Origin: Simplicispira suum
Lineage (GTDB): Bacteria; Pseudomonadota; Gammaproteobacteria; Burkholderiales; Burkholderiaceae_C
Assembly: GCF_003008595.1 (NCBI RefSeq)
Contig: NZ_CP027669.1
Span: forward strand, 3,853,217 to 3,917,216
Direction of reading: 5' to 3'
Length of the DNA: 64,000 bases
Below are positions 41,775-49,701 of this stretch, in pieces. Numbering within the stretch: position 1 is the stretch's first letter; each line of letters opens with the position of its first letter. A program made the translations under genes and the position numbers. The notes beneath the pieces are model-generated. The model ran no database searches. It had not been told where the DNA came from and saw nothing but the letters and a program-made list of their open reading frames with translations.

Positions 41775-42650
41775 TCACTTGCGAAACGTGCGTGCCGGTG
41801 CGGCCGCTTTGACCGATGGCACGCGCTGTGGCATCGCCACCACCATCGCGATGCCGCCGGTGATCGCCAGCGCCGCCCAGCCCAGGCGTTGCGTCCAGTC
41901 TTCCCCCAGCAACAGGGTACCGCCCAGCGCCGCCAGCAGCGGCACGCTCAACTGCACCGTGGCGGCTGCACTGGCTCGCAAATGCGGCAGAACCGTGTAC
42001 CAGACGATGTAGCCCAGGCCAGAAGTGATGGCCCCGGAACACAGAGCCAGCGCCAGGCCGCTGGGGGTGATCGACCACTGCGACGCGCTGGCAGCCACCA
42101 GAAGCAGAGCGAACGGCACGCTGCGCAGGAAATTGCCTGCCGTGGCAGCGCCAGCGTCTCGTGCTCCCCTGCCGTGCAGCGAATAGGCGCCCCAGCCCAC
42201 GCCCGCAGCCAACATCAGCATGGCGCTGCCCGGAGGCGGCGCGCTCCAACCCGGCAACAGCAGAACCACCAAGCCGCCCATGGCCAGCAGCAATCCGAAC
42301 CACTGGGCAAGCGCCAGGCGCTCACCACGCCAAAGGCCTGCGCCAATCATCGTGGCCTGCACAGCGCCAAACAGCAGCAGGGCACCCACGCCCGCAGGCA
42401 AACGCGCATAAGCCCACGAGAACGCTGCGGCATACGCGAACAACCAGAAAGCCGCCGCCCAGGTGCCATGGGCCACGGGCGAGACGCGGCGAACGCGCAC
42501 CACCACCACCAGCATCGCCGCGCCCGAAGCCAGGCGGATGGCGGCAAAACTGGTGGGGTCAATCAACTCGCTTTTGAGCGCCAATCGGCACAGCAGCGAG
42601 TTGGCTGCAAAGGCCAGCATGGAAAGCAGCGTCAGCAAAACGACACGCAT
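41775..42650 (-). CDS. EamA/DMT-family transporter
   Basis: A 291-residue protein with ten predicted helices in two EamA repeats (about residues 1-130 and 140-275), typical of the drug/metabolite transporter superfamily. Characteristic segments are FAANSLLCRLALKSELIDP and, in the second half, SGLGYIVWYTVLPHLRAS with LLGEDWT. The substrate is unknown. Its 3' end overlaps the 3' end of the broken araC gene. It is divergent from nth. Confidence 0.85.
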   Translation of the reverse strand: MRVVLLTLLSMLAFAANSLLCRLALKSELIDPTSFAAIRLASGAAMLVVVVRVRRVSPVAHGTWAAAFWLFAYAAAFSWAYARLPAGVGALLLFGAVQATMIGAGLWRGERLALAQWFGLLLAMGGLVVLLLPGWSAPPPGSAMLMLAAGVGWGAYSLHGRGARDAGAATAGNFLRSVPFALLLVAASASQWSITPSGLALALCSGAITSGLGYIVWYTVLPHLRASAAATVQLSVPLLAALGGTLLLGEDWTQRLGWAALAITGGIAMVVAMPQRVPSVKAAAPARTFRK

Positions 42651-42817
42651 GGGGAATTTGAATTCTGATGGCGCCCAACAGGGGCGAAAGCGTGCGAGCG
42701 GCAGACAACAGCACAGCCGGCAGCGGCCGAGCCATTTTGACAGTGCTGCGCACCCAGGCTGCGCTGCTGCTTCGATCTTCTATAGTGGCCGCGCTGCATC
42801 CCGCGACCCCATCCCTC

Positions 42818-43456
42818 ATGAAACCCGCCCTCATCCAACCCTTCTTTGCTGCCCTCAAGGCAGCCAACCCCGAACCACAAACGGAGCTGGAGTACACCAG
42901 TGTGTTTGAGTTGCTGGCCGCCGTACTGCTCTCGGCCCAGGCCACCGACGTGGGTGTGAACAAGGCCACGCGCAGACTGTTCCCCATAGCGAACACACCG
43001 CAGGCCATTCTTGACTTGGGGCTGGGCGCCCTGGAGGCGCACATCAAGACCATCGGCCTGTACCGCAGCAAGGCCAGGCACCTGATGGAAACCTGCCGCA
43101 TGCTGGTCACGCAGCACGGCGGCCAGGTGCCGGATACGCGCGAAGCCCTGGAGGCCCTGCCCGGCGTAGGCCGCAAAACGGCCAATGTGGTGCTGAACGT
43201 GGCGTTTGGCCAGCCCACCATGGCGGTGGACACGCACATCTTTCGCGTCAGCAACCGCACCGGCCTGGCCCCAGGCAAGACGCCGCTGGCGGTGGAGCAG
43301 CAACTGCTCAAACGTGTGCCGCCTGAATACGCCGTGGACTCCCACCACTGGCTGATTCTGCTGGGACGCTATGTCTGCCAGGCGCGCAAGCCGCGCTGCT
43401 GGGAGTGCGTGGTGGCGCCGTATTGCGACTACGAGCCGAAAACACCGCGCCCATAG
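42818..43456 (+). CDS. nth: Endonuclease III
   Basis: A 212-residue DNA glycosylase/AP lyase that removes oxidised pyrimidines. The helix-hairpin-helix holds the catalytic lysine (LPGVGRKTANVVL), the catalytic aspartate is in AVDTHIFRV, and the C-terminal [4Fe-4S] ligands follow the C-x6-C-x2-C-x5-C pattern (CQARKPRCWECVVAPYC). Length is standard. The ATG at 42818 matches the family start. A frame from 42668 is not needed. Confidence 0.93.
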   Translation: MKPALIQPFFAALKAANPEPQTELEYTSVFELLAAVLLSAQATDVGVNKATRRLFPIANTPQAILDLGLGALEAHIKTIGLYRSKARHLMETCRMLVTQHGGQVPDTREALEALPGVGRKTANVVLNVAFGQPTMAVDTHIFRVSNRTGLAPGKTPLAVEQQLLKRVPPEYAVDSHHWLILLGRYVCQARKPRCWECVVAPYCDYEPKTPRP

Positions 43457-43512
43457 GGCCGCAATGGCGCTGGCTATACTGAAATTCAACTCTGTATGCC
43501 AGCCGCCTGCCT

Positions 43513-44646
43513 ATGAACAGTCTCGACCCCCGTTCCCTGATTGCCATGGGTGGATTGATGGCGCTGGTGATGGGCATTGTTCTGGGCTTTACTCGGCGCT
43601 ACTACCCGTCCAGCATTTTGGGGCTCGGTTATTGGGCAATGGCACCTGCTGCCATGCTGGGCGCAGCCGTGTTCTTTGGCGTCCCTGCGCCGTGGTTTCC
43701 GGAGGTCTGGCGCTGGATTGCCAATGGGTTCATCTTGCTGGGCTTTGTGCTGTTTCATGTGGGGTTTCGCCGCTTCTACGGCAAACCTGCCCGCTGGTAC
43801 CGCGTGCTGGCGCTGTACGGCCTGACCATGCTTGTCCTTGCATGGTATGGAGGGGGCGAGCCCTCGTACCGCATACGCGTCGCGGTAGTCACCGGTGCCA
43901 TCGCCTTGGTCCACATGGGCAGCCTGGTATTTTTGTTTCGCAACGGCAACCGAAATTTTCCGGTGCGCATGGTCCAGGCCACGCTGGGACTGCACCTAGC
44001 CGTGCTGCTGGTGCGGCTGCAGACGGTGCTGTCGGAGGGCGACGTGGGCAACCTGCTGGAGGCCTCTGCCATCCAGACGTTCTACCTCGGCGCCTATGTG
44101 CTTTCGGGACTGCTGCTGTCGATTGGCGCCCTGCTCATGGCGACCGACCGCGTGCGCACCGAGCTGGAACACATGGCCACGCACGATGCGCTGACCGGCA
44201 CGCTCAACCGCCGCGCCATTGTCGGTTTTTGCGAAGAAGAACACGCGCGCAGCGTGCGCTACGGGCATCCTTTCTCGCTGATGATGATGGACCTGGACCA
44301 TTTCAAGGCAGTGAACGACACCTACGGCCACCAACACGGGGACCAGGTGCTGGTCCATTTCGTTGACTGCGCCCGCGCTGCGTTGCGCCGGGCCGACCGG
44401 TTCGGCCGCTATGGTGGCGAAGAATTCCTGGCCCTATTGCCCAACACCGCCCTCGACACTGCGCTACCGGTCGCCAAAAGAATCCATACCGCGCTGTCCT
44501 CCGGTCACCCGCTGGACTGCAAGGTGAGCATCGGGGTGACCAGCTGGAAGGGCAAGGACGACAGTCTGGACGCCATGCTCGGCCGCGCCGATGCCGCGCT
44601 GTACCAAGCCAAGGCCGAGGGACGCAACCGCACCTGTACCGGCTGA
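43513..44646 (+). CDS. Membrane diguanylate cyclase
   Basis: A 377-residue protein with seven membrane helices (about residues 9-25, 35-55, 65-85, 95-112, 120-137, 150-168, 185-205) and a C-terminal GGDEF domain. The active site GGEEF has the inhibition site RRAD five residues earlier, and DHFKAVNDTYGHQHGD is typical. It makes cyclic di-GMP in response to an unknown membrane or small-molecule signal. The upstream GCGCTGGCTATACTG contains a TATACT -10 element that is repeated before the paralogue downstream. The two genes are a tandem duplication. Confidence 0.88.
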   Translation: MNSLDPRSLIAMGGLMALVMGIVLGFTRRYYPSSILGLGYWAMAPAAMLGAAVFFGVPAPWFPEVWRWIANGFILLGFVLFHVGFRRFYGKPARWYRVLALYGLTMLVLAWYGGGEPSYRIRVAVVTGAIALVHMGSLVFLFRNGNRNFPVRMVQATLGLHLAVLLVRLQTVLSEGDVGNLLEASAIQTFYLGAYVLSGLLLSIGALLMATDRVRTELEHMATHDALTGTLNRRAIVGFCEEEHARSVRYGHPFSLMMMDLDHFKAVNDTYGHQHGDQVLVHFVDCARAALRRADRFGRYGGEEFLALLPNTALDTALPVAKRIHTALSSGHPLDCKVSIGVTSWKGKDDSLDAMLGRADAALYQAKAEGRNRTCTG

Positions 44647-44847
44647 GGTTTTTCGTTCCATCCTACCTCAAGCCTGCGCCGCCCCAGTCCGCTGATAACT
44701 CGCCAACCGGCACCGCACCGCGCAGGCCGATTGCCGGAGCGGCCAGGTCAATGCTGCAGAACGAACGGCTTGCGGGCGGCCGGTTCGAAGTATGGCGCAG
44801 CGCGCTGGCTATACTGGATTTCGCCGACCGATCAAAGCCTTCTTTCG

Positions 44848-45974
44848 ATGAACTCCCTGGACCCACGTTCACTCATCGCCCTGGGGGGATTCATGGCGTT
44901 GGTGATGGGCATCGTGCTGGGTTTCATGCGGCGCTACTACCCGCGCAATATTCACGGCCTGGGCTACTGGGCACTCACACCGGCCTCCATGCTGTGGGGA
45001 GCGTTCTTTTACGCGGCTCCAGGCCCCTGGCCACCCGAGCTGGGCCGCTGGCTGGGACATGGGCTGCTGCTGCTGGGTTTCGTGTCTTTCCACTTCGGCT
45101 GCAGGCGCTTCTTCGACCATGCCGCACAGGCGCGTCCAATACTTCTGATCTACGGGCTCGTACTGCTCGGGCTGGCATGGTTTGTGGTCGTCGCACCTTC
45201 GTACCGCGTCCAGCTTTCCCTGTTCAACTGTGCCCTTCTCGCGCTGCACACGGGCACGCTGTATTTCCTCTTGCGCAGGAGCAACAAGAATTTTCCGGTT
45301 CGCATGGTGGAGTTTGCGCTGGTGCTGCACATGGCCATCCTGTTTGCGCGCCTGGTGACCACCACACCCGACATGGGCGACCTGCTTGATGCGTCGTTGA
45401 TTCAGAACGTCTACATCAGCTCCTATCTGGTCATTGTTCTTCTGTTACTCATTGGCGCCGTGCTCATGGCCACCGACCGCGTGCGCAGTGAGCTGGAATA
45501 CATGGCCACACACGATGCGCTGACCGGCACGCTCAACCGCCGCGCGATTCTCGGTTTTTGCGCGGACGAGCACGAGCGCAGCATGCGCTATGGTCAGTCC
45601 TTCTCGCTCATGATGATCGACCTGGATCACTTCAAGGCCGTCAACGACACCCATGGCCACCAGCACGGCGACCAGGTGCTCGTGCACTTTGCCGGATGCA
45701 CCCGCGCTGCCCTGCGCCGCGCCGACCGCTCGGGCGCTATGGCGGCGAGGAATTTCTGGTTCTGCTCCCCAACACCGATACCGACGCAGCGCTCATCGTG
45801 GCAGAGCGCATTCGCACCGCGCTAACCACCGGCCATGCCTTGGACTGCGCAGCCAGCATCGGCGTCACCCATTGGTGCGGCCCCAAAGACACACTGGACG
45901 CCATGCTCGGCCGCGCCGATGCGGCCTTGTACCAAGCCAAAGCCGAGGGACGCAACCGCATTTGTGTCGGATGA
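44848..45974 (+). pseudogene. Membrane diguanylate cyclase paralogue, frameshifted before GGEEF
   Basis: It is a close paralogue of the preceding gene, starting with nearly the same residues (MNSLDPRSLIALGGFMALVM). At about 45730 the bases GCCGACCGCTCGGGCGC lack one base relative to the reading GCCGACCG-n-TTCGGnCGC of the first copy. Translation then leaves the frame just before the catalytic motif, and the first frame stops at 45825. The correct frame resumes as GRYGGEEFLVLLPNTDTD and runs to 45974. If real, the deletion removes cyclase activity but leaves the seven-helix sensor intact. A sequencing error is possible. Confidence 0.85.
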
Positions 45975-46079
45975 GGCGGGAGCCGCCAAGCCTGCGCTGC
46001 CCTTGCCGCACCGGCCTTTGAGCAGGCTCACGGGCCTTTTGGAAGACAAAGCGGTACGCATACAGCCCTGGTGTTCGAC

Positions 46080-46574
46080 ATGGGCACGGCCCGAGCGGAG
46101 CGACCCTGGACCCACATGACCTTCCGCGTGACCGACATCCAGCGCGCCAAGGCGCTCTACAGCGAAGCCCTTGCGCCCCTGGGCTGCAGCGTTTCTTTCG
46201 ATGGCCGCTACGGCATGAACATCCTTGGGGTTGCCTATTCCGACTCCACCGAATCCGATGGCACAGCGGCGGACATGCGGATCATCGATGGCCCCTCGCC
46301 CTATGGCGGCCCACCGGCCACCACGGGCTGTCATCTGGCATGGAAGGCACAGACCCACACCCCCGTGGACGCCTTCCATGCCGCCGCCCTCAGCGCCGCA
46401 GGCAAGGACAACAGCGCACCCAGCCTGCGCCCCGACGACCACCCCCATTGCTACGGGGCCTTCGTCATTGACATGGAAGGCAACAACATGGGGGCGGTGT
46501 GCCATCGGCCGGAGCAGGCTGCGCACCGCAATTCGGTTTCATCGGACGGGCGGATTTACATTCGAATTGCCTGA
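46080..46574 (+). CDS. VOC/glyoxalase-superfamily protein
   Basis: A 164-residue protein with the vicinal-oxygen-chelate fold: HMTFRVTDIQRAKALYSEAL at the start, GCHLAWKAQTHTPVDAFHAAAL in the middle and YGAFVIDMEGNNMGAVCH near the end. These positions normally provide metal-binding His and Glu. Members are glyoxalases, dioxygenases or antibiotic-resistance proteins; this short one cannot be placed. The start may be the GTG at 46071, the ATG at 46080 or the ATG at 46116. No strong ribosome site decides. Confidence 0.7.
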   Translation: MGTARAERPWTHMTFRVTDIQRAKALYSEALAPLGCSVSFDGRYGMNILGVAYSDSTESDGTAADMRIIDGPSPYGGPPATTGCHLAWKAQTHTPVDAFHAAALSAAGKDNSAPSLRPDDHPHCYGAFVIDMEGNNMGAVCHRPEQAAHRNSVSSDGRIYIRIA

Positions 46575-46677
46575 CTGTGCAGCGGCCTCAAACAAAGATG
46601 GGAGAGCGCCATTTCGCACAGGGCGGGAGCCGAGTCTCGCCCCGGCAGGCGAGGTACTTGTTCTTTGCGTCGCCAAA

Positions 46678-47140
46678 GAAAAGTACCCAAAAGAAAGGCG
46701 ACCCTGCTGTCCGTGACCCCGTGCTGCGCACGGGGCAACCTGCGGTGCTCGCGCCGGGCAGGGTCTCGCTGAACTCGCGCTACGCGCTCAAACAGACGCG
46801 AGCCCTGATCCGCCCGCCGCTGCGCTTCTCGGCACGGCCACAAGGGCTTGGGACAACGGAAAACCAAACATCCTCACGGGCCTATCTCTGCGCGCGGCCC
46901 GTGTGGCTTCCAGGCCCTTGTAGATGCGCCTGCGTCGGGGTGCTTGCGGGGTGGCATGCGCGCAGGTGCGCGCATGCTTCGTTGACTAGCTCGCCATGGT
47001 TGTTCGAATGTAGCTGCGTAGCAGCGCAGTGAGTTCCACGGCGCACCCCGCAAGTACCCCGACGCAGGTTGCCCCGTAGCGCAGCGAAGGGGTCGCAGTC
47101 AGCAGGGTGGGCCTTTTTTGGTGACTTTTTTCGGCATGAA
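46678..47140. repeat. Large imperfect inverted-repeat element
   Basis: The left arm (about 46678-46745: AAAGTACCCAAAAG, GGCGACCCTGCTG, GGGGCAACCTGCG) is matched over about 70 bases by the complement of the right arm (about 47061-47130). An inner pair (TGCGTCGGGGTGCTTGCGGG at 46931-46950 and the complement of 47045-47064) differs by one base. A perfect 24-bp palindrome (GCATGCGCGCA, GG, TGCGCGCATGC) sits at 46954-46977. The element carries no credible gene, and a fragment of it recurs at 14105-14158. Confidence 0.7.
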
Positions 47141-47261
47141 AAAAGTTACTGCGCCGCCGGGCGCACATCCCGGCATCCGCCGTTTGCCACGAAGCGCGAA
47201 CCCTTCAAAGCCGTGCTCTCATTGTTGTCTGGCGGATTAGCTGAGGCAGCTACATAGTCAG

Positions 47262-47325
47262 GTCAAATTGGCTTGCAGCGAACTATTTCATTGCGCTGAC
47301 AGCTATATATTTCATAGCTTCTGGC
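47262..47325. repeat. Dispersed palindromic repeat, copy 6 (degenerate)
   Basis: GTCAAATTGGCTTGCAGCG and TTGCGCTGACAGCTATAT keep the two conserved flanks, but the palindromic core has decayed. Confidence 0.5.
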
Positions 47326-47921
47326 GTATTCCGGTGCCGTAGGCCAGTGGCCGCCGACGCGTTGGGTGCCAATCATCAGGCGGCAACAACGGGAGCACGG
47401 CACTGAGTATCCAGGTCTGCAAGCGACCCGAAGGCGAAGGTGGGCATCACTCGCCAAAGCTATCTGCGATGCGCTACCCAGCGTTCCCACAGCCAGAACT
47501 TGCCCCGCGAGCGCCCAGATTTCCCCTCTTCGCAAGCTATAGTTTCCCCCGACGCAAGCGTGCCGGGTTTCACGGAATTTTTATACCTGGATGTTTGAAC
47601 AGGCCATCCGCTGCAAACCTATGCTGCAAGCCACTTCCAGGAGAAATTAGTGTCCAGAATATCCCGCACGGTCCAGTTTATCCCGCAGGTTTTGCGGGAT
47701 ACATCACTACAAGGGCTTCCCATAAAAGTCAAACGAATCCTCCCCGCAATGAATCGCGTAGCGATTGATTGCGGAATTTGAATTCACTTCACTTTGCTAC
47801 CACCGCACTCAACATGGCGCTGTGTCTGAGTGCAAAGAATGCGGACAGCAAAACTACAAACGGTCATTGATGCAGGCGGTCTGTGCCTGCGGACCCTGAT
47901 GAAAGACGCACGCGAGGTACC
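47326..47921. other. Gene-poor stretch with two hairpins
   Basis: No reading frame here has coding character. Two hairpins stand out: TATCCCGCA and TTGCGGGATA at 47679-47701 (8-9 bp stem, 4-nt loop), and CCGCAAT-n-AATCGC with its complement at 47744-47774 (13 bp with one mismatch, 3-nt loop). Base composition falls below the flanking genes. It may be old cassette or element DNA, but I could not identify an attC in it. Confidence 0.5.
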
Positions 47922-49171
47922 CATTCGTTAGCCGAGGACTCCTTGCCTCCGAGATGTATTCGGTAACCCCTCGCGCAGGTCCTACCCTTTGCTCATCAAC
48001 GCTAGCTTTCACGCGGTGGAAGTTGTCTCATGCGGGCAAGCGAAACGCCTCGCCTCGGTTCAATACTGCCCAGCACATGCGGGCATTCTTGGCGGCAATC
48101 GCAACCACCGCACGCCAGTAACCTCTGCGCTCAGCCAAGGCATAAGCCCAGCGACTGATGGGGTCTGAGCGGTTCTTGGCTGTTTGCAAGACCGAACGTG
48201 CTCCCAGCACCAGCAAAGAGCGCAAGTACGGATCTCCCGCCTTGGTGATATGCCCCAGGCGCGATTTACCGCCCGAGCTGTATTGCCCTGGAGTCAGTCC
48301 CAGCCAGGCGCTGAGTTGACGGCCGCATTGGAAATCATGGCCATGGCCAATGGTGCTCCACAGCGCTGTAGCCGTTGTGGGGCCCACCCCCGGCAACTGC
48401 ATCAATTGTTTGACCTCAGTGTTGTGCCGTGCCAGCGTGGTGATGTGCTGGTCGTATTGGGCAATGCGCTCATCCAACCGGGTGACTTCACTGAGCAGAT
48501 CACCGATCACTGTGTTGGCCCAGCCGGGCAGATCTTCCAGGCTGGCCAAGGCTTCGCGGCGAACGACAGCTGCCTTGAGCGGCATCACGATGCCCAGCTC
48601 CGAGAGCAGGCCGCGAATTCTGTTGAGCGTGGCAGTGCGCTGCTCGACAAACCCCTGGCGAGCACGGTGCACCATGAGCTGGCCTTGTTGTGCCAAGCTC
48701 TTGATGGGCACAAAGCGCATATTGGGTCGGATGACGGCTTCACAGATGGCAGCGGCATCAGCCGCGTCGTTCTTGCCGCGTTTACCTGAGAGACGGTAGG
48801 GGGCGACGAACTTCGGAGCCATCAGGCGCACGGTGTGGCCGAACTTCGCGAACTCACGCGCCCAATGGTGGGCGCCAGAGCACGCTTCCATGCCAATGAG
48901 ACACGGCGGCAGCGCGGCTATGAGTTCAAGCAGCTTGGCACGCGGCACGCTGGGACGCAAAAGTACCGGCTTGCCTGTGGCATCAACGCCATGTACAGCA
49001 AAGACATTCTTTGCCAGATCGATTCCGATGGTGACAATGGCAGTCATGGACTTCCCCTTCCAACAAACGAGTGAGTTGATGAGAGATCGAACTTCCCATC
49101 GTGGCACCTGGATGCCGTATTGCGCAACTGTGCGGTTCACTCGGGACGGGGAAGTCCCTTTCATTCGTTAG
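47922..49171 (-). mobile_element. IS110-family (IS1111-type) insertion sequence
   Basis: A transposase gene with about 95 bp of non-coding DNA after it and 115 bp before it, flanked by a 10-bp direct repeat CATTCGTTAG (47922-47931 and 49162-49171). Imperfect subterminal inverted repeats lie just inside (AGGACTCCTTGCCTCCGAG on the left and GGGACTTCCCCGTCCCGAG read inward from the right), as in the IS1111 subgroup. The right boundary abuts an integron cassette, which fits the known habit of some IS1111-type elements of targeting attC sites. Confidence 0.75.
48028..49047 (-). CDS. IS110/IS1111-family transposase
   Basis: A 339-residue DEDD recombinase. The N-terminal RuvC-like domain has GIDLAKNVFAVHG, IGMEACSGAHHWARE and GKNDAADAAAI. 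The C-terminal Tnp20 domain has LMQLPGVGPTTATAL and the serine-bearing LGLTPGQYSSGGKSRLGHI. The C-terminal KNARMCWAVLNRGEAF matches the IS1111 subgroup. These enzymes insert site-specifically, guided by a bridge RNA made from one of the element's non-coding ends. The start ATG at 49047 precedes the conserved TAIVTIGIDLAKN. Confidence 0.9.
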   Translation of the reverse strand: MTAIVTIGIDLAKNVFAVHGVDATGKPVLLRPSVPRAKLLELIAALPPCLIGMEACSGAHHWAREFAKFGHTVRLMAPKFVAPYRLSGKRGKNDAADAAAICEAVIRPNMRFVPIKSLAQQGQLMVHRARQGFVEQRTATLNRIRGLLSELGIVMPLKAAVVRREALASLEDLPGWANTVIGDLLSEVTRLDERIAQYDQHITTLARHNTEVKQLMQLPGVGPTTATALWSTIGHGHDFQCGRQLSAWLGLTPGQYSSGGKSRLGHITKAGDPYLRSLLVLGARSVLQTAKNRSDPISRWAYALAERRGYWRAVVAIAAKNARMCWAVLNRGEAFRLPA

Positions 49172-49175
49172 AAAA

Positions 49176-49430
49176 ATGAAAAAAGATCAAAGACACACTG
49201 TTACGGTGCTTCGCTTGCCAGAGTCGTTACGCAGTTCAGATCAAATGGAAACCGATGCACTAAACGGAATTTCCTCAATTCCAGGAGTCACGGAAACCCA
49301 AATAGAGGCGTCTAGCGAAGATTCGGTAACTCTGTCTTATGTTTGGTCAGGTTCTGAGCATTTCCAAACCACAGATGAACATTTAAGGCAGTTTGGCCTT
49401 CGCAAGCGCTGGAAAGATGAATTCAAATAA
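49176..49430 (+). CDS. Cassette-borne small protein of unknown function
   Basis: An 84-residue protein, predicted soluble, acidic in the middle and basic at both ends (KKDQRHTVTVLRLPESLRSS; LRQFGLRKRWKDEFK). I do not recognise it. The residues 15-65 might form an alternating beta/alpha fold like a heavy-metal or ACT-type module (DALNGISSIPGVTETQIEAS), but that is a guess. G+C over 49201-49430 is about 45% by hand count, far below its neighbours, and an attC site follows one base after the stop. It begins 9 bases after a CGTTAG core, as cassette genes usually do. Confidence 0.65.
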   Translation: MKKDQRHTVTVLRLPESLRSSDQMETDALNGISSIPGVTETQIEASSEDSVTLSYVWSGSEHFQTTDEHLRQFGLRKRWKDEFK

Positions 49431-49490
49431 ATCTAACCCGGCGCTCAAGCCGACCCGCATTCTGCGGGCGGCTTATCTTGTCCGTTGAGT
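49431..49490 (+). other. Integron attC recombination site
   Basis: The 60-bp site starts with R'' ATCTAAC and ends with R' GTTGAGT, matching RYYYAAC and GTTRRRY. Between them AAGCCG-A-CCCGCA pairs with TGCGGG-CGGCTT around a 3-nt TTC loop, leaving one extrahelical A, the strand-choice feature of attC. Unpaired spacers lie between the boxes. It directly follows the stop codon of the low-G+C gene. No intI gene is in the window. Confidence 0.75.
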
Positions 49491-49596
49491 GCCTGCGTCT
49501 TGATACCGCCAGCGGCGGCTCATGGCCGAGAGCCGCTCCACAGACGCCACCATTTCGCGCCAGCTCAGCCTCTTTCACTCAGCGCAGATCCACAGC

Positions 49597-49650
49597 AAAA
49601 TCATCCTGCAGCGCTTACCCCATAAGCGCTAACAGCTATTGATTTAATAG
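49597..49650. repeat. Dispersed palindromic repeat, copy 7
   Basis: GCAGCGCTTA, then CATAAGCGCTAACAGCTATT, followed by GATTTAATAG. It lies between the attC site and the end of cobT, and could terminate the cobalamin operon. Confidence 0.75.
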
Positions 49651-49701
49651 TCTTTAGCGCATTCCGTTTCCTCAAGCTGGCGGCAACGCCAGGGCAGCCC
49701 A

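Larger units (their letters stand above)
39711..41812 (+). pseudogene. AraC-family regulator with GyrI-like domain, split by IS630
   Basis: The first 31 codons (39711-39803, with YVRRINGVLDHINAHL) and the rest of the gene (40919-41812) are separated by an insertion sequence. Removing 39804-40918 (the element plus one TA copy) restores a continuous frame of about 329 codons across INAHL-GDTLDLQ. The helix-turn-helix domains follow (FSPWHFHRIFQAMTGETLAD; VGFASPEVFARAFKAYFG). A GyrI-like effector domain of about 155 residues starts near 41336. The 3' part still has an open frame entering from the element, but with the first helix lost it probably does not bind DNA. Its 3' end overlaps the EamA gene by 38 bp. 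Confidence 0.9.

Noticed and set aside
46556..47168. Several short frames inside the large inverted-repeat element
   Set aside because: They follow the repeat sequence and have no ribosome sites; this type of element is known to give spurious hypothetical proteins.
47744..47774. Hairpin as a second attC site
   Set aside because: The outer boxes do not match RYYYAAC and GTTRRRY, and there is no extrahelical base.
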